Source: Pseudotabrizicola algicola
Lineage (GTDB): Bacteria > Pseudomonadota > Alphaproteobacteria > Rhodobacterales > Rhodobacteraceae
Direction of reading: 5' to 3'
DNA: 64,000 nucleotides
Assembly (NCBI RefSeq): GCF_010915705.1
Contig: NZ_JAAIKE010000004.1
Span: 186,001-250,000, forward strand
Notes under the pieces: model-generated
Seen by the model: only the letters and a program-made list of their open reading frames with translations
Databases searched by the model: none
What the model was told of the DNA's origin: nothing
Position numbers and translations under genes: made by a program
Shown here: positions 34,830 to 44,219 of the stretch, in pieces
Layout of the letters: the number at the start of each line of letters is the position of its first letter
Numbering within the stretch: the first letter of the stretch is position 1

Positions 34830-37198
34830 AACGGCACGTCATCGACCTGATCGGCGGGTATGACGAAGCGGGCGACCAGCTTTTTCAGGCCGGTATGGTC
34901 GAAATCGACATCGAGTTTGTCGCCTTCGATGCCCGACACGCGCCCGTAGCCGAATTTCTGGTGAAACACGCGGTCCCCGATGCTGAAGGCGGAAATCGCC
35001 TCGGCGTCGATGGTCAGGTGGCGGGTTTCGCGCGGCTGATGCACGGGGCGCTGGCTTGCGCCTTGCAGGCGGCGCCAGCCGGGGGAGTTGTAGACATCGG
35101 CCTTTGACACCCGCTCTTCCAGACCGGAGCCAAAGCCGACAGAGGCCGCCGCGCCGAAGCCGCCGCCATAAAGACCGGGGGGCGTCAGCACCTCGACATG
35201 GTCGGCGGGCAGTTCGTCGATGAAGCGGCTGGGAAGTTGCGATTGCCACTGGCCATAGACGCGGCGGTTGGACGCGAAAGAGATGGTGCAGAGCGTTTCG
35301 GCCCGCGTGATGCCGACATAGGCAAGGCGGCGTTCTTCCTCCACCCCTTTCAAGCCCGATTCGTCCATGCTGCGCTGGCTGGGGAACAGACCGTCCTCCC
35401 AGCCCGGCAGGAACACCACGGGAAATTCGAGGCCCTTGGCGGCGTGCAGGGTCATGATCGAGATCTTTTCGGACGCCTCTTCGGTTTCGTTGTCCATGAT
35501 GAGGCTGACGTGTTCGAGGAAGCCTTGCAGGTTGTCGAACTGTTCGAGCGCCTTCACGAGTTCCTTGAGGTTGTCGAGCCGCCCCGGGGCTTCGGGCGTC
35601 TTGTCGTTCTGCCACATGGCGGTGTAGCCCGATTCGTCGAGAATCGTCTCGGCCAATGCGATATGGTTGTAATCGGGGCGCAGCGTGGCCTGATGCCAGC
35701 GGTCGACGCCTTCGACAAACTGGCGCAGTTGCCCGCCGCCCTTGCCGCCGATGATGCCCTTGGCCACCGCCTCGCGCGCGCCATCCAGAAGCGGCACTTC
35801 GGCCGCGCGGGCAAGGCGCTGGATTTCGCCTTGCGCCTTGTCACCGAGGCCCCGCTTGGGGGTGTTGACGATGCGTTCGAAGGCGAGATCGTCTTCGGGG
35901 GACACGGCAAGGCGGAAATAGGCCATCGCGTCGCGGATTTCCTGCCGTTCGTAGAATCGCGGGCCGCCGATCACGCGGTAAGGCAGACCGATGGTGAGGA
36001 AACGGTCCTCGAAGGCGCGCATCTGGTGGCTGGCGCGGACCAGAATCGCCTGATGGTCAAGGCTGACGGGATCGAGCCCGCGGGTGCCGCGTTGCAGCGC
36101 CTCGGCCTCTTCGCCGATCCACCTTGCCTCTTCCTCGCCATCCCAATGACCGATGAGGCGCACCTTTTCCCCCGCCTCGCCCGCTGTCCACAGGGTCTTG
36201 CCAAGGCGGCCCTTGTTGGCCGCGATGACGCCGGAGGCGGCGGCGAGGATATGGGCGGTGGAGCGGTAATTCTGTTCCAGCCGCACGACGGTTGCGCCGG
36301 GAAAGTCCTTTTCGAAGCGCAGGATATTGCCCACCTCGGCCCCGCGCCAGCCGTAGATGGACTGGTCGTCATCACCCACGCAGCAGATGTTCTTGTGCGA
36401 TTGCGCCAGAAGCCGCAGCCAGAGGTATTGGCAGATGTTGGTGTCCTGGTATTCGTCGACAAGGATATAGCGGAACCAGCGCTGATACTGGCCCAGCACA
36501 TCGGGATGCGCCTGAAAGATGGTGACGCAGTGCAGCAAGAGGTCGCCGAAATCGGTGGCGTTCAGGGTGCGCAGGCGGTCCTGATAGGCGGCGTAAAGTT
36601 CGGTCCCCATGTTGTTGAAGCCCGAAGCTTCGGCCGACGGCACGTTCATGGGCGTGAGCGCGCGGTTCTTCCAGCCGTCGATCATGCCGGCAAGCATGCG
36701 GGCGGGCCAACGCTTTTCATCGATGTTGGCGGCGGCGATGAGTTGCTTGAGCAGGCGGATCTGGTCGTCGGTGTCCAGAATGGTGAAATTGGGTTTCAGC
36801 CCCGCCAGTTCCGCATGACGGCGCAGGATTTTGACCGAAAGCGAGTGGAAGGTGCCGAGCCACGGCATGCCTTCGGCCACCTGTCCCAGCAGGCGGCCGA
36901 CACGCTCTTTCATCTCGCGCGCGGCCTTGTTGGTGAAGGTGACCGACAGGATTTCATTGGGGCGGGCGCGGCCCGTGTGCAGAAGATGCACGATGCGGCT
37001 GGTCAGCGCCTTGGTCTTGCCCGTGCCTGCGCCCGCGAGCATCAGGACGGGGCCGTCCAGCGCCTCGACCGCGGCGCGCTGCGCGGGGTTCAGATCATCG
37101 AGATAGGGCGCGGGGCGCGCGGCCATTGCCCGCTGCGACAGCGGCACGGCAGGTGCGGCGGCGGCCTCGAAGGCATCATTTTCATCCCAGGTGTTCAT
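34826..37198 (-). CDS. uvrD: UvrD/PcrA-type ATP-dependent DNA helicase
   Basis: 790 residues, a superfamily-1A 3'-5' helicase. Motif I AGAGTGKTKALTSRI (about 55-69), TFTNKAAREM, motif II DEYQDTN, GDDDQSIYGWRGA, and the C-terminal TLHAAKGLEFPVVF and YVGITRA are all intact. The last 55 residues form a Tudor-like end (VFHQKFGYGRVSGIEGDKLDV) that in PcrA contacts RNA polymerase. It serves nucleotide-excision repair and transcription-coupled processes. A 20-residue acidic/Ala N-terminal extension precedes the core. Confidence 0.95.
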   Translation of the reverse strand: MNTWDENDAFEAAAAPAVPLSQRAMAARPAPYLDDLNPAQRAAVEALDGPVLMLAGAGTGKTKALTSRIVHLLHTGRARPNEILSVTFTNKAAREMKERVGRLLGQVAEGMPWLGTFHSLSVKILRRHAELAGLKPNFTILDTDDQIRLLKQLIAAANIDEKRWPARMLAGMIDGWKNRALTPMNVPSAEASGFNNMGTELYAAYQDRLRTLNATDFGDLLLHCVTIFQAHPDVLGQYQRWFRYILVDEYQDTNICQYLWLRLLAQSHKNICCVGDDDQSIYGWRGAEVGNILRFEKDFPGATVVRLEQNYRSTAHILAAASGVIAANKGRLGKTLWTAGEAGEKVRLIGHWDGEEEARWIGEEAEALQRGTRGLDPVSLDHQAILVRASHQMRAFEDRFLTIGLPYRVIGGPRFYERQEIRDAMAYFRLAVSPEDDLAFERIVNTPKRGLGDKAQGEIQRLARAAEVPLLDGAREAVAKGIIGGKGGGQLRQFVEGVDRWHQATLRPDYNHIALAETILDESGYTAMWQNDKTPEAPGRLDNLKELVKALEQFDNLQGFLEHVSLIMDNETEEASEKISIMTLHAAKGLEFPVVFLPGWEDGLFPSQRSMDESGLKGVEEERRLAYVGITRAETLCTISFASNRRVYGQWQSQLPSRFIDELPADHVEVLTPPGLYGGGFGAAASVGFGSGLEERVSKADVYNSPGWRRLQGASQRPVHQPRETRHLTIDAEAISAFSIGDRVFHQKFGYGRVSGIEGDKLDVDFDHTGLKKLVARFVIPADQVDDVPF

Positions 37199-37425
37199 GG
37201 GTCATTTATACGCCGGATTGGGGGGATGAAAAGCGTCTGTTCGTGACTTGTTCACATTTTCCCCGAGGAAAGGCGGGATTTCGCAGGTGCAAAGATCGGC
37301 CTGCATATTTCGCAAACTTTGCAGTTTGGCATCAGAGCGCCCTTGCGCTGCAGTGCGGCAACAATAGAGTGAGGCGGATTGCCGCGCCGATGCCGCGCCG
37401 ACGCCATGTCTTTGAGGAGTAGACA

Positions 37426-40400
37426 ATGCCCGAGTTCAGCAAGATTCTTGTCGCCAACCGGGGGGAAATCGCAATCCGCGTGATGCGGGCGGCGAACGAG
37501 ATGGGCAAGAAGACGGTGGCGGTCTTTGCCGAGGAAGACAAGCTGAGCCTGCACCGTTTCAAGGCGGATGAAGCCTACCGGATCGGCGAGGGGCTGTCCC
37601 CCGTCGGGGCCTATCTGTCGATCCCCGAAATCATCCGCGTGGCCAAGATGTGCGGGGCCGATGCGATACACCCCGGCTATGGCTTGCTGTCCGAGAACCC
37701 CGATTTCGTCGATGCCTGCGATCAGGCCGGAATCATCTTCATCGGGCCGCGCGCCGAGACGATGCGTGCGCTTGGCGACAAGGCCAGCGCGCGGCGGGTG
37801 GCGATGGAAGCCGGAGTGCCGGTGATTCCGGCGACAGAGGTGCTGGGCGAGGACATGGCCGCGATCAAGGCCGAGGCCAAGGCGGTGGGCTATCCCTTGA
37901 TGCTCAAGGCGTCATGGGGCGGCGGCGGGCGCGGGATGCGTCCGATCATGTCGGAAGACGAGCTGGAGGCCAAGGTGCGCGAAGGGCGGCGCGAGGCCGA
38001 GGCGGCCTTTGGCAATGGCGAGGGCTATCTGGAAAAGATGATCCTGCGCGCGCGGCATGTCGAGGTGCAGATCCTTGGCGACAAGCATGGCGAGATCTAC
38101 CATCTGTGGGAGCGGGACTGCACCGTGCAGCGCCGCAACCAGAAGGTGGTGGAGCGCGCCCCTGCCCCCTACCTGACCGAAGCGCAGCGCGCCGAGGTCT
38201 GCGAGATGGGCCGCAAGATCTGCGCCCATGTGAATTACGAATGTGCCGGCACGGTCGAGTTCCTGATGGATATGGACTCGGGCAAGTTCTACTTCATCGA
38301 AGTGAACCCGCGCGTGCAGGTGGAGCATACCGTGACCGAAGAGGTGACGGGCATCGACATCGTGCAGGCGCAGATCCTGATTGCCGAGGGCAAGACGCTG
38401 GCCGAAGCGACGGGCGTCGCGTCACAGGCCGAGGTGCGGCTGAACGGCCATGCGCTGCAGTGCCGCGTGACGACCGAAGACCCGCTGAACAACTTCATCC
38501 CCGATTACGGGCGCCTGACCGCCTATCGCAGCGCCACCGGCAACGGCATCCGGCTGGATGGCGGCACCGCCTATGCGGGGGGCGTCATCACGCGCTATTA
38601 CGATTCGCTTCTGGTCAAGGTGACGGCCCATGCCCAGACCCCCGAGAAGGCGATTTCGCGGATGGACCGCGCCTTGCGCGAATTCCGCATCCGGGGGGTG
38701 GCGACGAATATCGAGTTCGTCATCAACCTCCTGAAGCACCCGACCTTCCTCGATGACAGCTACACCACCAAGTTCATCGACACGACGCCCGATCTGTTCG
38801 CCTTCCGCAAGCGGCGCGACCGCGCGACGAAGATCCTGACCTATATCGCCGACATCACGGTGAACGGGCATCCCGAAACCGCAGGCCGCCCCAAGCCGCC
38901 CGCCGAGGCCAAGGCCCCCAAGGCCCCCAAGCTGCGCGCCGAGCCCGCGATGGGCACCCGCAACCTGCTGGAGCAGAAGGGGCCGCAGGCGGTGGCCGAC
39001 TGGATGAAGGCGCAGAAGAAGGTGCTGCTGACCGACACCACCATGCGCGATGGCCACCAGTCGCTGCTGGCGACGCGGATGCGGTCGATCGACATGATCA
39101 AGGTGGCGCCCGCCTATGCCGCCCATCTGCCGCAACTGTTCAGCGTGGAGTGCTGGGGCGGGGCCACATTCGATGTGGCCTACCGCTTCTTGCAAGAATG
39201 TCCGTGGCAGCGGCTGCGCGATCTGCGCGCGGCGATGCCGAACCTGATGACGCAGATGCTGCTGCGCGCCAGCAACGGGGTGGGATACACGAATTACCCT
39301 GACAATGTGGTGCAGAGTTTCGTGAAACAGGCCGCCGAAACCGGCGTCGATGTGTTCCGCGTGTTCGATTCGCTCAACTGGGTGGAAAACATGCGGGTGG
39401 CGATGGATGCCGTGCTGGAGGCGAACAAGGTTTGCGAAGGCACCATATGCTATACCGGCGATCTGCTCGATCCGGCGCGGTCGAAGTATGACCTGAAATA
39501 CTATGTCGAGCGCGCGCTGGAGCTGAAGGCGGCAGGGGCGCATATCCTCGGGCTCAAGGATATGGCGGGGCTTCTGAAGCCTGCGGCGGCGCGGGTTCTG
39601 GTCAAGACGCTGAAGCAGGAGGTGGGGCTGCCGGTGCATTTCCACACGCATGACACCTCGGGCGCGGCGGCGGCCACGGTGCTGGCCGCCTGCGATGCAG
39701 GCGTCGATGCGGTGGATGCGGCGATGGATGCGTTCTCGGGCGGCACCTCGCAGCCCTGCATCGGCTCTATCGTCGAGGCGCTGCGCCATACCGACCGCGA
39801 CACAGGGCTCGACATCGCGGCGATCCGCGAGATTTCCAACTATTGGGAGCAGGTGCGCGCGCAATATGCGGCCTTTGAATCCGGCACCCCTGCCCCGGCG
39901 TCGGAGGTTTATCTGCACGAAATGCCGGGCGGGCAGTTCACCAACCTGAAGGCGCAGGCGCGGTCCCTGGGCCTTGAGGATCGCTGGCCCGAGGTGGCGC
40001 AGGCCTATGCCGATGCCAACCAGATGTTCGGCGATATCGTGAAGGTCACGCCATCCTCAAAGGTGGTCGGCGACATGGCGCTGATGATGGTGGCGCAGGG
40101 GCTGACCCGCGCGCAGGTGGAAGACCCTGCGGTGGATGTGGCCTTCCCCGACTCGGTGGTCGATATGCTCAAGGGCAATCTGGGCCAACCGCATGGCGGC
40201 TGGCCCGAGGGCATCCTGAAAAAGGTGCTCAAGGGAGAGGCCCCCTTGACCGAGCGGCCGGGCAAGACGCTGCCGCCCGTCGATCTGGATGAAGTGCGGG
40301 CCAAGCTGGCGCAGGAGCTGCATCTGGGGCAGGACGAGGCCGATGGCGAGATGCTGGATGAGGAAGACCTGAACGGCTACCTGATGTATCCCAAGGTCTT

Positions 40401-40887
40401 CATGGATTACCGCGCCCGCCATCGCCTGTACGGGCCGGTGCGGGTGCTGCCGACGCGGACTTTCTTTTACGGCATGACCTCGGGCGAGGAGATTGCCGCC
40501 GAGATCGACCCCGGCAAGACGCTGGAAATCCGGCTGCAGGCGGTGGGCGATGTTTCGGAAGACGGGGATGTGAAGGTGTTCTTCGAGCTGAACGGCCAGC
40601 CACGGGTGATCCGCGTGCCGAACCGCGCGGTGAAGGCCAAGACCGCCGCACGCCCCAAGGCGGCCGAGGGCAACCCCGCCCATGTCGGCGCGCCGATGCC
40701 CGGATCGATTGCCAGCGTGACGGTGAGCGTGGGGCAAAAGGTGCGCGCGGGCGATCTGCTGCTGACCATCGAGGCGATGAAGATGGAGACGGGGCTGCAC
40801 GCCGACCGCGAGGCGACCGTCAAGGCGCTGCATGTCCATGCGGGCAGCCAGATCGACGCCAAGGACCTGCTGATCGAGCTGGAATAA
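37426..40887 (+). CDS. pyc: Pyruvate carboxylase
   Basis: 1153 residues, a full-length single-chain enzyme. The biotin carboxylase domain (about 1-455) has KASWGGGGRGMR, the ATP-grasp core and EVNPRVQVEHTVTEE. The carboxyltransferase domain (about 535-800) has TTMRDGHQSLLATRMR and the metal-site HTHDTSG. The biotin carrier domain at the end has Lys1119 in EAMKMET. It makes oxaloacetate from pyruvate, bicarbonate and ATP. GAGGAG lies before the ATG. A clear terminator follows, so it is a single-gene unit. Confidence 0.98.
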   Translation: MPEFSKILVANRGEIAIRVMRAANEMGKKTVAVFAEEDKLSLHRFKADEAYRIGEGLSPVGAYLSIPEIIRVAKMCGADAIHPGYGLLSENPDFVDACDQAGIIFIGPRAETMRALGDKASARRVAMEAGVPVIPATEVLGEDMAAIKAEAKAVGYPLMLKASWGGGGRGMRPIMSEDELEAKVREGRREAEAAFGNGEGYLEKMILRARHVEVQILGDKHGEIYHLWERDCTVQRRNQKVVERAPAPYLTEAQRAEVCEMGRKICAHVNYECAGTVEFLMDMDSGKFYFIEVNPRVQVEHTVTEEVTGIDIVQAQILIAEGKTLAEATGVASQAEVRLNGHALQCRVTTEDPLNNFIPDYGRLTAYRSATGNGIRLDGGTAYAGGVITRYYDSLLVKVTAHAQTPEKAISRMDRALREFRIRGVATNIEFVINLLKHPTFLDDSYTTKFIDTTPDLFAFRKRRDRATKILTYIADITVNGHPETAGRPKPPAEAKAPKAPKLRAEPAMGTRNLLEQKGPQAVADWMKAQKKVLLTDTTMRDGHQSLLATRMRSIDMIKVAPAYAAHLPQLFSVECWGGATFDVAYRFLQECPWQRLRDLRAAMPNLMTQMLLRASNGVGYTNYPDNVVQSFVKQAAETGVDVFRVFDSLNWVENMRVAMDAVLEANKVCEGTICYTGDLLDPARSKYDLKYYVERALELKAAGAHILGLKDMAGLLKPAAARVLVKTLKQEVGLPVHFHTHDTSGAAAATVLAACDAGVDAVDAAMDAFSGGTSQPCIGSIVEALRHTDRDTGLDIAAIREISNYWEQVRAQYAAFESGTPAPASEVYLHEMPGGQFTNLKAQARSLGLEDRWPEVAQAYADANQMFGDIVKVTPSSKVVGDMALMMVAQGLTRAQVEDPAVDVAFPDSVVDMLKGNLGQPHGGWPEGILKKVLKGEAPLTERPGKTLPPVDLDEVRAKLAQELHLGQDEADGEMLDEEDLNGYLMYPKVFMDYRARHRLYGPVRVLPTRTFFYGMTSGEEIAAEIDPGKTLEIRLQAVGDVSEDGDVKVFFELNGQPRVIRVPNRAVKAKTAARPKAAEGNPAHVGAPMPGSIASVTVSVGQKVRAGDLLLTIEAMKMETGLHADREATVKALHVHAGSQIDAKDLLIELE

Positions 40888-40908
40888 GCGCCATTTTACA
40901 AATGCTTG

Positions 40909-40939
40909 AAAGCTCCGGCCCCGCGCCGGGGCTTTTTTT
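40909..40939 (+). terminator. Intrinsic terminator of pyc
   Basis: AAAGCTCCGGC (40909-40919) pairs with GCCGGGGCTTT (40925-40935) with one G-T pair, loop CCCGC, then a run of seven T. Confidence 0.9.
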
Positions 40940-41004
40940 GTTGGGCTTTTCGGATGGCCTGTCCGGGCGGCGGAAAAAAAGCGCACGGCCCATGCATTTT
41001 CCTC

Positions 41005-41033
41005 TTGCGGGCACCCGCGGCTTCCCCTAAATC
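41005..41033 (+). promoter_or_regulatory. Candidate promoter of tRNA-Gly
   Basis: TTGCGG, 17 bases, TAAATC, ending 18 bases before the tRNA. Confidence 0.45.
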
Positions 41034-41051
41034 ACCGCTTACCGAAACGGT

Positions 41052-41126
41052 GCGGGCGTAGCTCAGGGGTAGAGCATAACCTTGCCAAGGTTAGGGTCGG
41101 GCGTTCGAATCGCCTCGCCCGCTCCA
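41052..41126 (+). tRNA. tRNA-Gly (anticodon GCC)
   Basis: 75 bases with encoded CCA. Acceptor GCGGGCG pairs fully with CGCCCGC. The D-arm is GCTC/GAGC, and the anticodon stem TAACC/GGTTA has loop TTGCCAA. The T-loop is TTCGAAT. It reads GGC and GGT. Confidence 0.97.
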
Positions 41127-41140
41127 TTTCGGTCTGTAAG

Positions 41141-41164
41141 AGGGCAGCTTCGGCTGCCCTTTTT
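41141..41164 (+). terminator. Terminator of tRNA-Gly
   Basis: AGGGCAGC, UUCG-type tetraloop TTCG, GCTGCCCT, then TTTT. Fifteen bases after the CCA end. Confidence 0.9.
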
Positions 41165-41310
41165 CATTTCCCCCCTTTGGCTTTGATGATGACGGTTTCG
41201 GCCTTGCAGGGGGCGGCGAAGCGCTGCGCAGGTGCGGGTGGCGACCGCGTGGCCGCGTATTGCGGACGCGGCGCGGATGGCTTTGGGCGCGGGGCGTGAC
41301 GCTGCGGGAG

Positions 41311-41340
41311 AAAAAGAAAAAGCCGCCCGGAGGCGGCTTT
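41311..41340 (-). terminator. Terminator of tRNA-Tyr
   Basis: On the minus strand AAAGCCGCC, short loop, GGCGGCTTT, then TTCTTTTT. It lies 29 bases past the tRNA 3' end. Confidence 0.85.
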
Positions 41341-41368
41341 CCTTGTGTCGGTCCCCATCCGGAAGGGA

Positions 41369-41452
41369 TGGTGGGTGACCCTGGAATCGAACCAGGCATG
41401 GGTCTCCCCGGCGGAGTTACAGTCCGCTGCCGCACCTTGCAGCTCGTCACCC
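41369..41452 (-). tRNA. tRNA-Tyr (anticodon GTA)
   Basis: 84 bases with encoded CCA. Acceptor GGGTGAC pairs with GTCACCC, discriminator A. The anticodon stem GCGGA/TCCGC has loop CTGTAAC. A long class-II variable arm lies between the anticodon and T arms, and the T-arm is CCTGG-TTCGATT-CCAGG. The D-stem GCTG/CGGC includes one T-G pair. Confidence 0.95.
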
Positions 41453-41461
41453 GACGGGGGC

Positions 41462-41490
41462 GGAATACCCAAGGCGCGGGGGGGCGTCAA
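41462..41490 (-). promoter_or_regulatory. Candidate promoter of tRNA-Tyr
   Basis: On the minus strand TTGACG, 17 bases, TATTCC, ending about 10 bases before the mature 5' end. The -35 is one base from consensus. Confidence 0.55.
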
Positions 41491-41581
41491 GCGCCGAATG
41501 CATGGTTGTGCCAAGAGTTTCGGCTTGCGCATCCCCCCTGCCCCGCCGCATTCTGCGGGGCCAGAAACAATGGGCTGCAGC

Positions 41582-42391
41582 ATGAAGACCGGAACCACCA
41601 AACCGACATGGGTGATCGACAAGGAACGCGGCAAGCGGGCCGAAGCCAAAGAGACGGTCTGGCTGTTCGGCCTGCACGCGGTGCGTGATGCGCTGGTCAA
41701 TCCGGCACGCGAGAAGCTGCGGCTGGTGCTGACCAAGAACGCGCTGGACAAGCTGGAGGCGGCGGTGGCCGAGTCGGGGATGACGCCGGAAATCGCCGAT
41801 CCGCGCCGCTTTGACGTGCCGATCGACGAGGGATCGGTGCATCAGGGCGCGGCGCTGGAGGTGCGGGCGCTGAACTGGGGCAAGCTGCCCGATGTGGCGA
41901 TCTCGGGCGAGGGCCTGCCGCTGGTGGTGTTGCTGGACAGGGTGACCGACCCGCATAACGTGGGCGCGGTGCTGCGCAGCGCCGAAGTGTTCGGCGCGCG
42001 CGCGGTGATCGCGCCGCGCCACCATTCGGCACCGGAAACCGGGGCGCTGGCCAAGACCGCGAGCGGCGCGCTGGAACGCCAGCCCTATCTGCGGGTGGGC
42101 AATCTGGCGGATGCGATGCAGGAGTTGCGCGATATGGGCTATATCCTGATCGGGCTTGCCGGAGAGGCGGAGCAGTCGCTGGAGGGCGCACTGGACCTTG
42201 CGAACGGACGGCCCGTGGCGCTGGTGCTGGGGGCCGAGGGGCCGGGCCTGCGGGAGCGGACGCGCGAGACCTGCGATCATCTGGCGCGGATTCCCTTTGC
42301 CGGAGCCTTTGGCAGCCTGAACGTTTCAAACGCGGCGGCGGTGTCGCTTTATGCGGCAAGCCAGCGGCTGCATCACAAAAGCGCGACATGA
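41582..42391 (+). CDS. rlmB: 23S rRNA (guanosine-2'-O)-methyltransferase RlmB (TrmH family)
   Basis: 269 residues. An N-terminal substrate-binding domain (LFGLHAVRDALVNPAREKLRLVL) is followed by the SPOUT fold with its three motifs: DPHNVGAVLRSAEVFGA, VLGAEGPGLRE and SLNVSNAAAVSLY. It methylates the ribose of G2251 in 23S rRNA. The frame is open upstream across the antisense tRNA-Tyr; ATG 41582 is taken as the start, and ATG 41570 is a close alternative. Neither has a strong ribosome site. It is divergent from tRNA-Tyr. Confidence 0.92.
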   Translation: MKTGTTKPTWVIDKERGKRAEAKETVWLFGLHAVRDALVNPAREKLRLVLTKNALDKLEAAVAESGMTPEIADPRRFDVPIDEGSVHQGAALEVRALNWGKLPDVAISGEGLPLVVLLDRVTDPHNVGAVLRSAEVFGARAVIAPRHHSAPETGALAKTASGALERQPYLRVGNLADAMQELRDMGYILIGLAGEAEQSLEGALDLANGRPVALVLGAEGPGLRERTRETCDHLARIPFAGAFGSLNVSNAAAVSLYAASQRLHHKSAT

Positions 42392-42482
42392 ACTTTAAGG
42401 CGGGCTTAAACTTCTTATGTGAGGATGAGGAGGCACGGGCCGGAACTCCCGTCTCTTATTCACTGTCCCTCGTTCCACACCT

Positions 42483-42517
42483 GGCGCCCGGGGTTCACCC
42501 GCGGCGCCTTTTTCTTT
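42483..42517 (+). terminator. Terminator of rlmB
   Basis: GGCGCC (42483-42488) pairs with GGCGCC (42503-42508), enclosing a nested CGGG/CCCG hairpin, followed by TTTTTCTTT. It lies 92 bases after the rlmB stop. Confidence 0.8.
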
Positions 42518-42540
42518 GCGGTTTTCTTTGAGGTGAGCCG

Positions 42541-42966
42541 ATGACCGATGCCGAAGATGCGCGGCTGCGCGCGATTCTGACCCGCTGCCGCACGATTGCG
42601 CTGGTGGGCTGGTCCCCGAAGCCTGACCGCCCGAGCCACCGTGTGGCGGCCTATCTGGCGGCCCGTGGCTACCGGGTGATTCCGGTCAACCCCGGACAGG
42701 CGGGACAGACGGCCCTGGGCGAGGTGGTGCGCGGCAGTCTGGCCGAAATCGAGGGGCCGGTGGACATGGTGGACATCTTCCGGCGCAGCGAGGAGGCGGG
42801 CGCGGTGGTGGACGAGGCGCTGGCGCGGTTTCCCGATCTGACCTGCGTGTGGATGCAACTGGGTGTCGAGGATGCCGCAGCGGCGGCGCGGGCCGAGGCG
42901 CGCGGGGTGGCGGCGGTGATGAATCGCTGCCCGGCCATCGAAATCCCGCGCCTCGGACTGGGTTAG
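42541..42966 (+). CDS. CoA-binding domain protein (YccU-like)
   Basis: 141 residues forming one Rossmann-like CoA_binding_2 domain. Landmarks are TIALVGWSPKPDRPSHRVAAYLAARGYRVIPVNPG at the N-terminus, VDMVDIFRRSEEA in the middle, and the C-terminal VMNRCPAIEIPRL. The family is widespread and binds CoA, but no reaction is established. It starts just after the rlmB terminator, with GAGGTGAG before the ATG. Confidence 0.9.
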   Translation: MTDAEDARLRAILTRCRTIALVGWSPKPDRPSHRVAAYLAARGYRVIPVNPGQAGQTALGEVVRGSLAEIEGPVDMVDIFRRSEEAGAVVDEALARFPDLTCVWMQLGVEDAAAAARAEARGVAAVMNRCPAIEIPRLGLG

Positions 42967-43031
42967 GGCACGCCGGTCGGCGGCGCTCATCGGGCGCGGG
43001 CCTGCGTGGGGCTGGTGAGCGAGAAGGCCCG

Positions 43032-43364
43032 TCAGGGCCGCCGAGCGGCCTTTTCGGAGATGCCGGACTGCCCCTCGCGGCGATCCAGTTCGGCCAGCAC
43101 GTCGGCCAGGGCCACGTCGCGTGCAGCCAGCATCACCAGAAGGTGGTAGAGCACGTCTGCCGCCTCCGAGGCCAGTCTGGCGCGGTCGCCCCTGACCGCC
43201 TCGATGATGGCCTCGATTGCCTCTTCCCCGAATTTCTCGGCGCATTTTTCGGGGCCTTTGGCCAGCAGCTTGGCGGTCCAGCTCGACTCGGGGTCGGCGC
43301 CCTTGCGGACGGCGATGGTGGCGGCGAGACGGTCGAGCGTGTGGGTCATATCGGCCTTGGTCAT
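43032..43364 (-). CDS. hisE: Phosphoribosyl-ATP diphosphatase
   Basis: 110 residues, an all-alpha MazG-like pyrophosphatase of histidine synthesis. [30 protein letters not shown] and the metal-binding [13 protein letters not shown] are complete. It is separate from hisI, which is not in this window. It overlaps the hisF stop by 4 bases and so is translationally coupled. Confidence 0.95.
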   Translation of the reverse strand: MTKADMTHTLDRLAATIAVRKGADPESSWTAKLLAKGPEKCAEKFGEEAIEAIIEAVRGDRARLASEAADVLYHLLVMLAARDVALADVLAELDRREGQSGISEKAARRP

Positions 43365-44122
43365 GTCAGCCGCACCGGGATGCCGGCGGCGGCCATATGG
43401 GCCTTGGCCTCGGCGATGGTGAAGGTGCCGAAGTGGAAGATGGAGGCGGCGAGAACGGCAGAGGCATGGCCTTCGGTCACGCCTTCGACGAGGTGGTCGA
43501 GCGTGCCGACACCGCCCGAGGCGATGACGGGGATGCTGACGGCATCGGCGATGGCGCGGGTGAGGGGCAGGTTGTAGCCGCCCTTGGTGCCGTCACGGTC
43601 CATCGAGGTGAGAAGGATCTCGCCCGCCCCCTTGGCGGCGACGGTGCGGGCGAAGTCGACCGCGTCGATGCCGGTGGGTTTGCGCCCGCCGTGGGTGAAG
43701 ATCTCCCATTTGCCGGGGGCGACGGTCTTGGCATCGATCGCCACCACGATGCACTGGCTGCCGAAGCGGTCGGCGGCTTCGGCCACCACATCGGGGTTGG
43801 CAACGGCGGCGGAGTTGAAGCTGACCTTGTCGGCCCCTGCGAGGAGGAGCGCGCGCACGTCGTGATGCGTGCGCACCCCGCCCCCCACGGTGAGGGGCAT
43901 GAAGCATTGCTCGGCGGTGCGGGTGACCAGATCGAACATGGTGCCGCGGTTTTCATGGGTGGCGTGGATGTCGAGGAAGGTCAGCTCGTCCGCGCCGGCG
44001 GCATCATAGGCGCGGGCGGCGGCGACCGGATCGCCCGCGTCGATCAGGTTGACGAAGTTGACGCCCTTGACCACGCGGCCATCGGCGACATCAAGGCAGG
44101 GGATGATACGGGTTTTCAGCAT
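43361..44122 (-). CDS. hisF: Imidazole glycerol phosphate synthase subunit HisF
   Basis: 253 residues forming a TIM barrel. The catalytic Asp11 is in [15 protein letters not shown], the second catalytic Asp is in VAIDAKTV, and the phosphate sites TVGGGVRT and [11 protein letters not shown] are intact. It uses ammonia made by HisH, encoded 2.5 kb away in the same cluster. The 97 bases to hisA carry dispersed element copy C. Confidence 0.97.
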   Translation of the reverse strand: MLKTRIIPCLDVADGRVVKGVNFVNLIDAGDPVAAARAYDAAGADELTFLDIHATHENRGTMFDLVTRTAEQCFMPLTVGGGVRTHHDVRALLLAGADKVSFNSAAVANPDVVAEAADRFGSQCIVVAIDAKTVAPGKWEIFTHGGRKPTGIDAVDFARTVAAKGAGEILLTSMDRDGTKGGYNLPLTRAIADAVSIPVIASGGVGTLDHLVEGVTEGHASAVLAASIFHFGTFTIAEAKAHMAAAGIPVRLT

Positions 44123-44155
44123 GCTCGGACCCTAGCGCGTGTGGCGGGGCGGGGA

Positions 44156-44219
44156 AAGGGGGGCGTTGCCCCCCTTCGCGCTGCGCGCACCCCCCAGGAT
44201 ACTCTCGGACAGAAAATGG
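44156..44219 (-). repeat. Dispersed intergenic element, copy C (between hisA and hisF)
   Basis: It begins directly after the hisA stop on the minus strand. The plus-strand core GGATACT...GACAGAAAATG matches copy A. A 9-bp hairpin AAGGGGGGC/GCCCCCCTT (44156-44164, 44168-44176) follows, as in copy A. Confidence 0.6.

Noticed and set aside
41345-41581. Longer rlmB start reading through tRNA-Tyr
   Set aside because: The upstream codons are the antisense of a complete tRNA gene and its promoter, so the start must be near 41582.
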